From: Billgrantia desiderata
GTDB lineage: Bacteria; Pseudomonadota; Gammaproteobacteria; Pseudomonadales; Halomonadaceae
Assembly (NCBI GenBank): GCA_011742915.1
Contig: JAAQTN010000047.1
Location: 1 to 40,395 of the forward strand
Direction: 5' to 3'
DNA: 40,395 bases
Part shown: in pieces, positions 30,240 to 40,320 of the stretch
Position numbering within the stretch: position 1 is the stretch's first letter
How the letters are laid out: every line of letters starts with the position of its first letter
Program-made: the position numbers and the translations under genes
Notes under the pieces: model-generated
The model's database searches: none
What the model saw: only the letters and a program-made list of their open reading frames with translations
Told to the model about the DNA's origin: nothing

Positions 30240-31193
30240 TTACTGCCCGAGCGTCTCGCGCGCCAGGCCGAGCGCCGCCTCGAGGCTGTCGGGATCGTTC
30301 ACCGCCAGCCCCTTGCTGCTCTTGGCGATGCGCTTGCCCAACCCGGTCAGCACCTTGCCCGGACCGCACTCGATGAAGACCTCGGCGCCACCCGCCACCA
30401 TCGCCTCGACGCAGGACGTCCAACGCACCGGCTGATAGAGCTGCTCGACAAGACGCGTGCGCAGGGTCTCGACATCGGCATGCGCCTGGGCATCGACGTT
30501 CTGATACACGGTGTAGCGCGGCGCACGCATGTCGAGGTCGGCCATGGCTGCCTTGAGGCGCTCCGCCGCCGGACGCATCAGATCGCAGTGCGAAGGTACG
30601 GAAACCGGCAGCGGCATGGCACGCTTGGCTCCCGCCTCCTGGCACAGGGCAATGGCGCGTTCGACGGCCGCCTTGTCACCGGCGATCACCACCTGCCCCG
30701 GGGAATTGTAGTTCACGGCCGCCACCACCTCATTTTGCGCCGCTTCGGCACAGGCGGTTTCAACGATGGCATCGTCGAGGCCGAGAATGGCGGCCATCGC
30801 CCCCCGCCCAGCCGGCACTGCCTCCTGCATCGCTTCGCCACGCAGACGCACCAGACGCACACCGTCGGCGAAGCTCATCACACCGGCGCAGACCATGGCA
30901 CTGTACTCACCCAGGCTATGCCCGGCCATGGCACCGGGGCGAGGCCCCTCCAGCTCCTGCCAGACACGCCAGATGGCAACGCTGGCCGTCAGCAGTGCAG
31001 GCTGGGTGCAGGCGGTGGCATTGAGCGCCTCATCCGGCCCCTCCTGGACCACCTTCCACAGGTCATAGCCCAGCGCGTCGGCGGCCTCCTCGAAGGTCGT
31101 CCGTACCACGCTGTAGCGTTCGGCCAGCTCCCGCAGCATGCCTACCTGCTGGGAGCCTTGCCCGGGAAAGACGAGGGCAAGGGGTTGAGTCAT
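30240..31193 (-). CDS. fabD: Malonyl-CoA-ACP transacylase
   Basis: A 317-residue enzyme that loads malonyl from CoA onto ACP. It starts MTQPLALVFPGQGSQQVGML, has the active serine in GHSLGEYSAMV, the arginine block RLVRLRGEAMQ, the histidine in VSVPSHCDLMRPA, and FIECGPGKVLTGLGKRI. A second in-frame ATG lies four codons earlier (31205); neither has a strong ribosome site. Between plsX and fabG, with about 97 empty bases before fabG. Confidence 0.96.
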   Translation of the reverse strand: MTQPLALVFPGQGSQQVGMLRELAERYSVVRTTFEEAADALGYDLWKVVQEGPDEALNATACTQPALLTASVAIWRVWQELEGPRPGAMAGHSLGEYSAMVCAGVMSFADGVRLVRLRGEAMQEAVPAGRGAMAAILGLDDAIVETACAEAAQNEVVAAVNYNSPGQVVIAGDKAAVERAIALCQEAGAKRAMPLPVSVPSHCDLMRPAAERLKAAMADLDMRAPRYTVYQNVDAQAHADVETLRTRLVEQLYQPVRWTSCVEAMVAGGAEVFIECGPGKVLTGLGKRIAKSSKGLAVNDPDSLEAALGLARETLGQ

Positions 31194-31218
31194 GTCGTTC
31201 ACCATTTGTTGAGTGCTG

Positions 31219-32232
31219 TCAGTTGCGACCGCCCAACTCGAGAGCGAGTCGGGCGGGCAGGTCTCGACTGACCTCCTGCGCGGCCCGCAGCACAGCATAG
31301 GAAAAGCCGGTGGCATCGGCACTGCCATGGCTCTTGATCACAATGCCATCGAGCCCCAGCAGGCTGGCGCCATTGTAACGCACCGGATCCAGCTCGCTCT
31401 TCAGCCGACGCAACGCCGGCCTCGCCAGCATTCCGACCAGGCGACTGCTCCAGTGCGAGTCGAAGGTCGCCTGTACCCTTTCGATCAGCATGCGCGCCAG
31501 GCCTTCGCTGGCCTTGAGCACCGCATTGCCGACAAAACCATCGCATACCACCACATCGGCCAAGCCGGCGAAGATGCCGTCGCCCTCGACAAAGCCGATA
31601 TAGTTCAACGCGTCGACTTCGGCCAGCAGCGCATCCGCCTCGCGCACTGCGTTGCTGCCCTTGGTCCCCTCGCTACCGACGTTGAGCAGCGCCACCCGCG
31701 GTGCGGCGATGCCATCCACGTGGCGCGCCATCACTTCGCCCATACGTGCGAAGTCCACCAGCCGCCCCGCAGAGACATCGACATTGGCCCCCAGGTCCAG
31801 CAGATAGCAGCGCCCGTCGCCGCGCGTGGGTATGGCGGTGCAGATGGCCGGACGCGGAATGTCCGCCACGGTGCCCAGTTCGCGCCTGGCCAGCGCCATC
31901 AGCGCACCGGTGTTGCCGGCACTGACACCGGCCACGGAACCCCGGGCAGCTACGTGCTTCAGCATCATCGCCATGCTCGTCTCGCCGCCGCGCCGAAGCG
32001 CGTCGGTGGGACGCTGGTCCTGTCGAATCAGGCTCGGTGCATGATGAACGGACAGATGCGAACCGGCCGCAGCAAGATGCCGCGGCAGGTTCTTGAGCTC
32101 GCCTGACAGTCGGTCGCCCGGTCCGAACAGATCGGCCTGCAATCCAGGCCTCGCCAGCACGGCGGCAGCCGCCCCCTGTACGGCGGCGGCAGGGCCTGCA
32201 TCTCCGCCCATCGTATCGATGGCAATCCGCAC
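31219..32232 (-). CDS. plsX: Phosphate acyltransferase PlsX
   Basis: A 337-residue enzyme that makes acyl-phosphate from acyl-ACP for phospholipid synthesis. It starts with a GTG as [20 protein letters not shown], and shows [64 protein letters not shown] and [18 protein letters not shown]. All are canonical. It follows rpmF by 34 bases in the usual rpmF-plsX-fabD order. Confidence 0.96.
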   Translation of the reverse strand: MRIAIDTMGGDAGPAAAVQGAAAAVLARPGLQADLFGPGDRLSGELKNLPRHLAAAGSHLSVHHAPSLIRQDQRPTDALRRGGETSMAMMLKHVAARGSVAGVSAGNTGALMALARRELGTVADIPRPAICTAIPTRGDGRCYLLDLGANVDVSAGRLVDFARMGEVMARHVDGIAAPRVALLNVGSEGTKGSNAVREADALLAEVDALNYIGFVEGDGIFAGLADVVVCDGFVGNAVLKASEGLARMLIERVQATFDSHWSSRLVGMLARPALRRLKSELDPVRYNGASLLGLDGIVIKSHGSADATGFSYAVLRAAQEVSRDLPARLALELGGRN

Positions 32233-32266
32233 GTTCAGGTGCCGATGGTCATCGAGGCGGATCGAC

Positions 32267-32437
32267 TTAGACGTCGACTACCTTGCGACCGCGGTAGAAA
32301 CCGTCGGGGGAGACGTGGTGACGCAGGTGAGTGGTGCCGGTTTCCTTGTCCTGGGACAGGGTCGGTGCGCTCAGGGCGTCATGGCTGCGACGCATGCCGC
32401 GCTTGGAACGAGTCTTACGATTCTGTTGAACTGCCAT
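32267..32437 (-). CDS. rpmF: 50S ribosomal protein L32
   Basis: A 56-residue ribosomal protein. It reads [20 protein letters not shown], then [20 protein letters not shown] and ends [10 protein letters not shown], a full L32. GGAG precedes the ATG. The zinc-type cysteines of some L32 variants are absent, which is the usual gammaproteobacterial form. Sits between yceD and plsX, as expected. Confidence 0.97.
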   Translation of the reverse strand: MAVQQNRKTRSKRGMRRSHDALSAPTLSQDKETGTTHLRHHVSPDGFYRGRKVVDV

Positions 32438-32468
32438 GGGTGTCACTCCGAAGTGAGACGATAAACAA

Positions 32469-32996
32469 TCAGGATTTGTCCTTGAGGCGGCGCAGCACCT
32501 CGAAAGGACTCGCGGGAGCAGGCTCGTTCTCCACGAGCTCCTCGCCGCTGCTCAGCTGGTCGCGCGAGACACGGCAATGCGCCTCGTCGTGGTAAACCAC
32601 CTGGGGCAGACTGAGGATCAATTCATCCTCCACCACCTCCAGCAGGTTCAGCTGTTCGTTTTCCACCAGCACCGGCTCGTGGGTGCTCGGCAGCTCTGCC
32701 GCCAGCGCATCGCTCGAGACCATTCCCAGCAGGAACTCGCTCGCGACGCGCTGAGGCATCGGCTCCAGGCAGCGCCGGCAGGGCAGCTGCAGCTCGGCCT
32801 CGAGACGGCCGCGAATCTCACGGCGCCCCTGGGCATCGATGCCGAAGTCGAGCCACACCTGGCAGTCGCCCGCCTGCTCGCCCACCTGGGCGGCAAGACG
32901 CTCGAACTGGTCGAGCGCCATCAGCCCCGAGAGGCTTTCGGCACGAGCGGCGAGCCGGTAGGGCTCGACCTTGTTGGGAAGTCGTGAGGTCAACAT
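32469..32996 (-). CDS. yceD: YceD/DUF177 family protein (23S rRNA accumulation)
   Basis: A 175-residue DUF177 protein. In E. coli the family affects 23S rRNA accumulation and is co-transcribed with rpmF. It has the [18 protein letters not shown] start, [14 protein letters not shown] with paired cysteines, the acidic [18 protein letters not shown] block and a later HC. I start at MLTSRLPNK; a longer in-frame ATG at 33023 is possible. Ribosome site is weak. Divergent from maf, so 32997-33113 must hold both promoters. Confidence 0.9.
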   Translation of the reverse strand: MLTSRLPNKVEPYRLAARAESLSGLMALDQFERLAAQVGEQAGDCQVWLDFGIDAQGRREIRGRLEAELQLPCRRCLEPMPQRVASEFLLGMVSSDALAAELPSTHEPVLVENEQLNLLEVVEDELILSLPQVVYHDEAHCRVSRDQLSSGEELVENEPAPASPFEVLRRLKDKS

Positions 32997-33113
32997 AGGC
33001 GCGCAATGATAGGCACTCCCCATGCCCCTGTCAAAGACGCCATGTCAGCGAGTTACAATACCCCTCTCTTCGAGCCCGCCAAAGGTTCGCATCATCTACT
33101 GCAGGAGCGCACC

Positions 33114-33710
33114 ATGCCACGACTCGTCCTCGCCTCCGGCTCCCCCTGGCGCCGCCAACTGCTTGATCGCCTGGGCCTGCCCTATGCGTGGGTCAGCCCC
33201 GACGTCGACGAATCGCCACGCGCCGGTGAAACACCGGAAGCGCTGGTGCACCGCCTGGCACTGGCCAAGGCCAGCCGCGCGGCCGAACGGTACTCCGACC
33301 ATCTCATCATCGGCTCGGATCAGGTCGCCGTGTTCGGCGGCGAGATACTCGGCAAGCCAGGCGACGAAGCCACGGCCCGCGCCCAGCTCGCGCGCTTTTC
33401 CGGTCAGCGCGTGACCTTCCTCACCGGCCTGGCCCTGATCGACACCCGCCGGGCGAGCCACCGGGTCTGTCATGAGCGCTATGACGTGGTGTTCAGGCGC
33501 CTCGGCGATGACGAGATCGCCCGCTACGTGGAGCGCGAGCGCCCGCTGGACAGCGCCGGCAGCTTTCGCATGGAGGGGCTGGGCGTCGCCCTGTTCGAGA
33601 AACTCGAGGGCGACGACCCCAACACCCTCATCGGCCTGCCGCTGATTCGCCTGTGTGACCTGCTGCGCGAAGCGGGCCTCGACCCATTGGGCGATCAGGG
33701 CAGCTGGTAG
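33114..33710 (+). CDS. Maf-family nucleotide pyrophosphatase (YceF type)
   Basis: A 198-residue Maf protein that hydrolyses modified or non-canonical nucleotides (YceF acts on 7-methyl-GTP). The N-terminal LVLASGSPWRRQLLDRLGL holds the Ser/Arg motif, followed by DVDESPRAGETPEALV, LIIGSDQVAVFGGEILGKPG (catalytic Asp), and DSAGSFRMEGLG. YceF-type enzymes carry this WRR pattern rather than the dTTP-type. GGAG precedes MPRLVLAS. Its 3' end overlaps the convergent sppA by 16 bases. Confidence 0.93.
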   Translation: MPRLVLASGSPWRRQLLDRLGLPYAWVSPDVDESPRAGETPEALVHRLALAKASRAAERYSDHLIIGSDQVAVFGGEILGKPGDEATARAQLARFSGQRVTFLTGLALIDTRRASHRVCHERYDVVFRRLGDDEIARYVERERPLDSAGSFRMEGLGVALFEKLEGDDPNTLIGLPLIRLCDLLREAGLDPLGDQGSW

Positions 33711-34798
33711 CGCACCGGCGAACGGTTGGCGGGCACACCCATCCATTCGGCGGCGACCCGGCCGAACTGGCGGGTCAGCCGCTCGAAGGGATCCAGCCGC
33801 GGCGTGTAGTCGTGCAGGCGCACCTCGCCGAACAGCTCGCGACTCAGGGCATCGAGGCTGCCGATCCCGTCGATGAGACCCAGCTCATACGCCTGCTGAC
33901 CGCTCCAGATCAGTCCGCTGAAGAGCCGCTCGTCCTCGACCAGACGATCGCCCCGGCCCAGCCGCACCGCCTCGATGAACTGGCCATGGGTGGTATCCAT
34001 CACCGTCTGCCAGAACTCACGCTCCTCCGGTCGCACCGGCGAGAAGGGGTCGAGGAAGCCCTTGTTCTCACCGCTGACGAAGATGCGCCGTTCAATCCCG
34101 AGGTTGTCGATCGCCTCCTCGAAGCCGAAGCTGGCGAAAATGACGCCGATCGATCCCACCAGGCTGGCCGGCGCGGCAATGATCTCATCGGCCGCTGCCG
34201 CCATGTAGTAGGCACCGCTGGCGCCGACGTCCTCGATCACCGCGATGATCGGCTTGTCGCCCTCTTCGCGCAGCCGCATGATCTCCTGGTAGACACGCTG
34301 GGACTGCACCGGGCTGCCGCCCGGGCTGTCGATGTGCAGCACCACGGCAGCGGCATTGGTGGCATCCCAGGCTCGGTTCAATCCCTCGATGATGCGCTCG
34401 GCGCTGGCCGGGGACTCACCGTCGATCACCCCGCGCACGGTCACCACACCCAGATGCTGTCGCTCGGGCTCGCGCACGCCAGTGCCGAACAGGCTGTAGA
34501 AGCTGGTGGCCAGGGAGGCCAGGATCAGCGCGGCAAAGAAGAAGCGAAAGAACAGTTTCCAGCGCCGCGAACGACGTTGCTCCGTCAGCACGCCGCCGAT
34601 CCAGCGATCGAGCATCTCCTGCTGTGCCAGGCGCTGCCGCTCACGCAGCACCTCGGCACTTTCGGCAGGCGGCGCCGGCTTCTCGGTCTTGGCCTGACGC
34701 AGCTCGCGCGCCTGTTCGGGGGTCAGCTGCGGCCCTTCGGTCCAGCGATCTTCTCGCTCCGGGCGCTTGTCGTCGTCTTGCCGCTTGTCGTCGCTCAT
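33695..34798 (-). CDS. sppA: Signal peptide peptidase SppA
   Basis: A 367-residue membrane serine protease of the S49 family that degrades cleaved signal peptides. A charged N-terminal part of about 75 residues rich in Asp, Lys and Arg is followed by one membrane segment at about residues 82-105 (FFRFFFAALILASLATSFYS). The protease part has VLHIDSPGGSPVQSQRVYQ, the nucleophile serine in GASGAYYMAAAADEI and a lysine in VSGENKGFLDPFSPV, giving the Ser-Lys dyad. It is the short, single-domain form. The next gene on the strand is the HAD phosphatase 19 bases upstream. Confidence 0.93.
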   Translation of the reverse strand: MSDDKRQDDDKRPEREDRWTEGPQLTPEQARELRQAKTEKPAPPAESAEVLRERQRLAQQEMLDRWIGGVLTEQRRSRRWKLFFRFFFAALILASLATSFYSLFGTGVREPERQHLGVVTVRGVIDGESPASAERIIEGLNRAWDATNAAAVVLHIDSPGGSPVQSQRVYQEIMRLREEGDKPIIAVIEDVGASGAYYMAAAADEIIAAPASLVGSIGVIFASFGFEEAIDNLGIERRIFVSGENKGFLDPFSPVRPEEREFWQTVMDTTHGQFIEAVRLGRGDRLVEDERLFSGLIWSGQQAYELGLIDGIGSLDALSRELFGEVRLHDYTPRLDPFERLTRQFGRVAAEWMGVPANRSPVRYQLP

Positions 34799-34817
34799 TG
34801 ACTCTTCTTCCTTTTCA

Positions 34818-35471
34818 TCACTCGCGATTCAGCCAGTCGAACAGTTCGCCTACCGTCCCGGCAGTATAGACAGGGCGACTCGCCGCCAACCGTCCCGGGT
34901 CATGCACGCCCCAGGTGACGGCGACCCGATCCATGCCCAGGGCGCGCGCCATCTCCAGGTCGTACTCGGTATCCCCCACCATCACGGCCTCCTCCACGGG
35001 CATGCCCAGCTCCACCAGCAGCTCCTCGAGCATTTGCGGGTGCGGCTTGGAGCGGGTCTCGTCCGCCGTGCGACTGGCGTGGAACCAGCTGCCGCTGTCG
35101 CTTTCGCGAAAGACCCGGTCGAGCCCTCGCCGGCTCTTGCCGGTCGCCACGGCCAGCCGTCGCTCGTGCCGCTCACGCAGCGTGGCAATGCCGGACTCGA
35201 CGCCGTCGAAGAAGGCCATCGGCGTGCCATCGGCCTCGACGAAATAGTGCACGTAGCGGCTACGCAGCAGCTCGAAGCGCTCGGCATCGATCCCCGGACA
35301 CAGGCGATCGATGGCCTCGGGAAGCCCCAGGCCGATGATATCGCGCACCGCCGCCGCCTCGAGATGGCCCCAGCCCGCATCGCGGGCCGCCGCCTGCATG
35401 CTGGAAACGATTCGGGCAGCGGAATCCATCAGGGTTCCGTCCCAGTCGAAGATCACCAGTCGGTAACGCAT
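34818..35471 (-). CDS. HAD-family phosphatase, phosphoglycolate phosphatase-like
   Basis: A 217-residue HAD hydrolase. The nucleophile motif is VIFDWDGTLMDS at residues 6-17, motif II Thr is in LAVATGKSRRGLD, the lysine of motif III is in RSKPHPQMLEELL, and the acidic motif is VMVGDTEYDLEMARALG. The helical cap lies between. Substrate is not evident; this gene is always found between rluC and sppA in pseudomonad-like genomes and is sometimes called a phosphoglycolate phosphatase-like protein. It starts 44 bases after the rluC stop. Confidence 0.9.
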   Translation of the reverse strand: MRYRLVIFDWDGTLMDSAARIVSSMQAAARDAGWGHLEAAAVRDIIGLGLPEAIDRLCPGIDAERFELLRSRYVHYFVEADGTPMAFFDGVESGIATLRERHERRLAVATGKSRRGLDRVFRESDSGSWFHASRTADETRSKPHPQMLEELLVELGMPVEEAVMVGDTEYDLEMARALGMDRVAVTWGVHDPGRLAASRPVYTAGTVGELFDWLNRE

Positions 35472-35515
35472 GACAACTCCGCTTCAGATATCGATGAGAC
35501 CAGGACGAGATGTGC

Positions 35516-36463
35516 TCAACGGGAGTCGCGAGCGCGGGACAGCACCGCCTCGAGCTCCTCCGGCAGGGGCGCACGAATCTGCACCGGCCGGCCGCTGCTC
35601 GGCTCGGGGAAGGTCAGCGACTCGGCGTGCAGGAACAGCCGCGACAGGCCCAACTGGCGTGCCAGTGCCTCACCCTCACGCGAGCCGTACTTGTCGTCAC
35701 CCAGCAGCGGGAAGCCTGCATGCGCGGCGTGCACGCGTATCTGATGAGTCCGCCCGGTGACCGGTTCGGCTTCGATCAGGGTCGCCTTGGGAAACGTCTC
35801 GCGCACGGCAAAGCGGGTGCGCGCCACCTTGCCCGCCGCATCCACCCGCACCCGGCGCTCGCCGTTGCCGGCATCGTAGCGGTCGAGTCGGGCACTGACG
35901 AATTCGCGCCGGGCCGGCCAGCGCCCCGCCACCAGCGCCAGGTAGCGCTTGTCCATCTTATGGCCCTTGAGCGCCTCGTTGAGGGCAAGCAGCGCCGGAC
36001 GCGACTTGGCCAGCAGCAGGCAGCCCGAGGTGTCGCGGTCGAGGCGGTGCACCAGCTCGAGGAAATCGAGATCCTCGCGCACCTGGCGCAGAGCCTCGAT
36101 CAGGCCGATCTTGACCCCGCTGCCGCCGTGCACGGGAAGCCCGGCGGGCTTGTTGAGCACCAGCCAGCCCGGCCCTTCCACCAGCACGCTGCCGGCCAGC
36201 AGGTTGCGCAGCCCCTCGCTGACCTGCTTGACGGCCTCGCGCGGGGCCAGCTTCAGCGGCGGGATACGCACCACATCGCCCGGCTGCAGACGGTAATCGG
36301 CCTTGACCCGCTTCTTGTTGACCCGCACCTCGCCCTTGCGCACGATGCGGTAGACCAAGGTTCGCGGCACGCCTTTCAGGCGCGTTATCAGAAAGTTGTC
36401 GACCCGCTGGCCCGACTGCCCTTCACCCACTTCCACCCACTGTACGTCGCGACCTTCGGCCAT
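35516..36463 (-). CDS. rluC: Ribosomal large subunit pseudouridine synthase C
   Basis: A 315-residue pseudouridine synthase that modifies U955, U2504 and U2580 of 23S rRNA. The S4 RNA-binding part covers about residues 18-75 (LITRLKGVPRTLVYRIVRKG). The catalytic Asp is in VHRLDRDTSGCLLLA, followed by RTHQIRVHAAHAGFPLLGDDKYG and RLFLHAESLTF. Full length. Divergent from rne, the usual arrangement. Confidence 0.96.
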   Translation of the reverse strand: MAEGRDVQWVEVGEGQSGQRVDNFLITRLKGVPRTLVYRIVRKGEVRVNKKRVKADYRLQPGDVVRIPPLKLAPREAVKQVSEGLRNLLAGSVLVEGPGWLVLNKPAGLPVHGGSGVKIGLIEALRQVREDLDFLELVHRLDRDTSGCLLLAKSRPALLALNEALKGHKMDKRYLALVAGRWPARREFVSARLDRYDAGNGERRVRVDAAGKVARTRFAVRETFPKATLIEAEPVTGRTHQIRVHAAHAGFPLLGDDKYGSREGEALARQLGLSRLFLHAESLTFPEPSSGRPVQIRAPLPEELEAVLSRARDSR

Positions 36464-37034
36464 GACACTCCTGCTGAAAATCCGTTGTGAGCCAGCATTC
36501 TAACGTACTCGGCGATGCGCTGCGCCAATTGCTGCGAATTGCCATTACTGCTATATTGCCAGCTCGCTCGGATGGATCCCTTCGGTCCCATGGCGCCTGC
36601 ACGACAGACACGCAGGCCGGAGCGACGAAATCGGGCCGCGACGATCCCTGAACATGGGTCCCGCCGCCGACGAGTGATAGACGCATGAATTTGCAGCAAT
36701 ACAAGTAATGACGCCACGCCCGGATCCCGGCTCGCATCAGTCACAGGCGAGCGGTGGCCACGGGAATCGTTCAACATCGTGCCGGTGGCCGGCGTTGGCG
36801 AATCGATGAATGCCAGGTGTCTGGCGGTGACCGCAGGGCCGGATGGGAGTAGCCCCACCGAGACATGTCCTGCCTCCGCCGCGTACTCAACATGATCATG
36901 TCGTGCTGGGCCCTTCCGGTGCCGGTACGATCGGGCGCCACTGTGCATCCGCGACATGCGCTGAGCACAAGCACGCAGCACCCAGAGGTTCGCCTTCTTC
37001 GATGCCCCCCGGCGCGTCCAGATTGCGAGACAAC
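36464..37034 (+). promoter_or_regulatory. Long leader and promoter region of rne
   Basis: These 571 bases between divergent rluC and rne hold no convincing gene. A promoter candidate has -35 TTGCTG (36529-36534), a 17-base spacer and -10 TATATT (36552-36557), giving an RNA leader of about 470 bases. A long structured leader is known in E. coli rne, where RNase E trims its own mRNA. GC-rich repeats such as GCCGGTGGCCGGC (36780-36792) could fold, but I cannot identify the E. coli hp2 element by eye. Confidence 0.5.
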
Positions 37035-40000
37035 ATGAAACGGATGCTCATCAATGCGACCCAGCCGGAAGAGCTGCGTGTTGCGCTGGTCGATGGACAA
37101 CGCCTGTACGACCTGGACATCGAATCCGGTGCCCGGGAGCAAAAGAAAGCCAACATCTACCGCGGCAAGATTACCCGTGTAGAACCCTCTCTCGAAGCCG
37201 CCTTCGTCGACTTCGGCGCCGATCGTCACGGCTTCCTCCCCCTCAAGGAAATTTCCCGCGAGTACTTCCTGAAGGAAGCCTCTGGGCGCCCCAGCATCAA
37301 GGAAGTTCTCAAGGAAGGCCAGGAAGTCATCGTCCAGGTCGACAAGGAGGAGCGCGGCAACAAGGGCGCGGCGCTGACCACCTTCATCAGCCTGGCCGGT
37401 CGCTTTCTCGTACTGATGCCCAACAACCCCCGCGCCGGTGGCATTTCGCGTCGCATCGAGGGCGACGAGCGTACCCAGCTCAAGGAAGCCATGGGCCAGC
37501 TCACCGTGCCGGAGAAGATGGGTGTGATCGTACGCACCGCCGGCATCGGCCGCAGCTCCGAAGAGCTGCAGTGGGATCTCGACTATCTCGTGCAGGTGTG
37601 GGAGTCGATCACCGAGGAGGCCGGCAAACGCCCCGCCCCCTTCCTGATCTATCGCGAATCGAACGTGATCATCCGCGCCATGCGCGACTACCTGCGCCAG
37701 GACATCGGCGAGGTGCTGATCGACAGCCCCGAAGTGCACCAGGAAGCCCTGACCTTCATTCGCCAGGTCATGCCTTCCTACCAGCAGAAGATCAAGCTCT
37801 ACGCCGATGAAGTACCGCTGTTCTCGCGCTTCCAGATCGAATCGCAGATCGAGACCGCTTACGAGCGTGAAGTGAAGCTGCCCTCCGGCGGCTCCATCGT
37901 CATCGACCATACCGAAGCGCTGGTTTCCATCGACATCAACTCGGCGCGCGCCACCCGCGGCAGCGACATCGAGGAAACCGCGCTGCAGACCAACCTCGAG
38001 GCGGCCGACGAGATCGCCCGCCAGTTGCGCCTGCGTGACATCGGCGGCCTGGTGGTGATCGACTTCATCGACATGAGCCCGGCGCGCAATCAGCGCGAGG
38101 TCGAGAATCGCATGCGCGATGCGCTCAAGCTCGACCGTGCCCGGGTGCAGATCGGCCGCATCTCGCGCTTCGGCCTGATGGAGATGTCGCGCCAGCGCCT
38201 GCGGCCGTCACTGGGCGAGACCAGCGGCGTGGTCTGCCCGCGCTGCAACGGCCAGGGCACCATTCGCGACGTGCGCTCGCTGTCGCTGTCGATCATGCGC
38301 CTGATCGAAGAAGAGGCGATGAAGGAACGCAGCGCCCAGATTCGCGCCATCCTGCCGGTACCGGTGGCCACCTATCTGCTCAACGAGAAGCGCGCCGTCC
38401 TGTCGGACATCGAGAAGCGTCAGGGCGTCCGCGTACTGGTCCTGCCCAACCCCGATATGGACACCCCGCACTACGACGTGCAGCGCCTGCGCGACGACCA
38501 TATCGAGGAGGAAGGCGATCAGGACAAGTCCAGCTTCGAGCTGTCGGTCGAAACGGACATCGGCAAGGAGCCGGACATGAGCATCGCCAAGCCGGTTGCC
38601 CGCTCCGAGGCAGCCGTCAAGACGGTGATCCACAACGAGCCGGCGCCGGCCTCGCTGCAACAGGAGCCGGCTGCGAAACCATCTGCCGCTCCTGCCGCCG
38701 CACCTGCTGCCGCACCCGCTGTCGGCGTGCTCGGCCGTCTGTTCAAGGGCGTGACCAAGCTGCTCGGCGGCACCGAGAGCGACACCGCCACGACGACGGA
38801 ATCACGCAAGCCGACCACACCGCCGCCCCCCGCCCGCAGCAGCGATGACGAGCGTGGCGAGCGCAACGGTCGTCAGCGTCGCCGTTCGCGCAGCGAGGGA
38901 CAGGACGAGCCTCGCGGTCAGCGCGGGCAGCCTCGCCAGCAGGCTGGCGAGAGCGCCCGCGCCGAAGGCCGTCAGGACGCTCGCCAGGAGAGCGCTGCCG
39001 GTCGCGGTGAAGGCCGTGGCGAAGGTCGCGGCGAAGGCCGCGGTGAAGGTCGCGGCGAAGGCCGTGGCGGACGCGGCCGCGGTCAGGCACGCAGCGACAA
39101 GCCGCAGACCGACGAAGCACGCCAAGGCAAGCCGCGTGGCCGTGACGACGCCTCCCGCAGGCAGAAGGCAGAGCCCCAGGAGAAGCCGGTCGAGCAGGCT
39201 GCAGAGCCGGTCGACGACGGCAAGCCCAAGCGCACGCGCAACAACCCGCGCAACCGCTCGCGCCAGCACGCCATCAATCCTCAGGCCGAAGCCGAGCAGA
39301 AGCGTCTGCAGGCCGAGGCGCCCGAGCAGAAGGATGAAGCCGGTGCGGAGCAGGCCAAGGCAGAAACGCCCAAGCCGATCGACAAGCCGGTGGAGAAACC
39401 CGTCGAGCCGGTGAAGGCCCAGGCACCTGAAGCCAAAGCACCTGAAGCCAAAGCACCTGAAACCCAGGAGCAGAACGCCCAGGCGCCCAAGGCAGAAGCA
39501 CCCAAGGCCGATGCTCCCAAGCCGACCGACAAGCCGGCGGAGAAACCCGCCGAGCCGGTGAAGGCCCAGGCACCTGAAGCCAAAGCACCTGAAGCCCAGG
39601 AGCAGAAAGTCCAGGCGCCCAAGGCAGATGCTCCCAAGCCGACCGACAAGCCGGCAGAGAAACCCGCCGAGGCGGTGAAGGCCCAGGCACCTGAAGCCCA
39701 GGAGCAAAAAGCCCAGGAGCAGAAAGTCCAGGCGCCCAAGGCAGATGCTCTCAAGCCGACGGAGAAGCCCGCCGAGCCGGTGAAGACCCAGGCACCTGAA
39801 ACCCAGGCACCCAAGACAGAAGCACCCAAGGCGGATGCTCCCAAGCCGAGCGACAAGCCGGTGGAGACGCCCGTAGAGGCGGTGAAGGCCGAGGAGCCGA
39901 AGCCGGAAAGCAAGCCTGAGCAGGCCAAGGTCGAGTCACCCAAGCCGGTGGAGAAACCCACCGAGCCGGTGAAGGCCGAGGAGCAGAAAGCCCAGGCGCC

Positions 40001-40307
40001 CAAGGCAGAAACACCCAAGGCAGAAACACCCAAGGCCGATGCTGCCAAGCCGATCGACCAGCCGGTGGAAAAGCCCACCGAGCCGGCAAAGGCCCCAGCA
40101 CCTGAAGCCAAAGCACCGGCAGCCCAGGAGCCGAAGCCGGAAGCCAAGCCGGAGCAGGCCAAGGCCGAGGAGCCAAAGGCAGACGCTCCTCAGCAGGCCG
40201 AAAGCGAGCAGCCTCAGGCTGCTCAGCGCCGCCGTCGGCGCGCCCACAACGACCCGCGTGAGATCCGTAAGCGCGAGCAAGAGGGGCAGAAAGGCAACCA
40301 GGGCTGA
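37035..40307 (+). CDS. rne: Ribonuclease E
   Basis: A 1090-residue endoribonuclease that starts mRNA decay and matures rRNA and tRNA. The catalytic half covers residues 1 to about 510: [20 protein letters not shown]1 domain ([20 protein letters not shown]), catalytic Asp in [15 protein letters not shown] and in VVIDFIDM, and the zinc-link [16 protein letters not shown] short amphipathic helix [17 protein letters not shown], residues about 562-578, matches the membrane-targeting segment. Next come an RGEG-repeat tract (about residues 656-685) and a long Lys/Pro/Glu/Ala repeat region to about residue 1055, ending [20 protein letters not shown] start at MKRMLIN; the upstream frame is leader. Degradosome partner sites cannot be identified by eye in the repeat region. 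Confidence 0.96.
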   Translation: MKRMLINATQPEELRVALVDGQRLYDLDIESGAREQKKANIYRGKITRVEPSLEAAFVDFGADRHGFLPLKEISREYFLKEASGRPSIKEVLKEGQEVIVQVDKEERGNKGAALTTFISLAGRFLVLMPNNPRAGGISRRIEGDERTQLKEAMGQLTVPEKMGVIVRTAGIGRSSEELQWDLDYLVQVWESITEEAGKRPAPFLIYRESNVIIRAMRDYLRQDIGEVLIDSPEVHQEALTFIRQVMPSYQQKIKLYADEVPLFSRFQIESQIETAYEREVKLPSGGSIVIDHTEALVSIDINSARATRGSDIEETALQTNLEAADEIARQLRLRDIGGLVVIDFIDMSPARNQREVENRMRDALKLDRARVQIGRISRFGLMEMSRQRLRPSLGETSGVVCPRCNGQGTIRDVRSLSLSIMRLIEEEAMKERSAQIRAILPVPVATYLLNEKRAVLSDIEKRQGVRVLVLPNPDMDTPHYDVQRLRDDHIEEEGDQDKSSFELSVETDIGKEPDMSIAKPVARSEAAVKTVIHNEPAPASLQQEPAAKPSAAPAAAPAAAPAVGVLGRLFKGVTKLLGGTESDTATTTESRKPTTPPPPARSSDDERGERNGRQRRRSRSEGQDEPRGQRGQPRQQAGESARAEGRQDARQESAAGRGEGRGEGRGEGRGEGRGEGRGGRGRGQARSDKPQTDEARQGKPRGRDDASRRQKAEPQEKPVEQAAEPVDDGKPKRTRNNPRNRSRQHAINPQAEAEQKRLQAEAPEQKDEAGAEQAKAETPKPIDKPVEKPVEPVKAQAPEAKAPEAKAPETQEQNAQAPKAEAPKADAPKPTDKPAEKPAEPVKAQAPEAKAPEAQEQKVQAPKADAPKPTDKPAEKPAEAVKAQAPEAQEQKAQEQKVQAPKADALKPTEKPAEPVKTQAPETQAPKTEAPKADAPKPSDKPVETPVEAVKAEEPKPESKPEQAKVESPKPVEKPTEPVKAEEQKAQAPKAETPKAETPKADAAKPIDQPVEKPTEPAKAPAPEAKAPAAQEPKPEAKPEQAKAEEPKADAPQQAESEQPQAAQRRRRRAHNDPREIRKREQEGQKGNQG
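39000..39085 (+). repeat. Tandem RGEG-coding repeat inside rne
   Basis: About five copies of a 12-base unit encoding Gly-Arg-Gly-Glu, alternating GGTCGCGGTGAA and GGCCGTGGCGAA forms, followed by GGRGRGQ. It gives a basic, flexible RGG-like segment probably binding RNA. Copy number is likely to vary by slippage. Confidence 0.85.
39370..40200 (+). repeat. Degenerate Lys/Pro/Glu/Ala repeat array in rne
   Basis: About seven units of roughly 30-50 residues built on PKPxDKPxEKPxEPVK, then [10 protein letters not shown] and QAPKADA. The first three units are nearly identical at the DNA level; later ones drift. Recent duplication is therefore likely. Not a CRISPR: it is in frame, coding and has no unique spacers. 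Confidence 0.85.
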
Positions 40308-40320
40308 ACGGCCCGACCCG

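Noticed and set aside
39370..40200. Possible CRISPR or intergenic repeat array
   Set aside because: The repeats are in frame within rne, vary in length and lack unique spacers.
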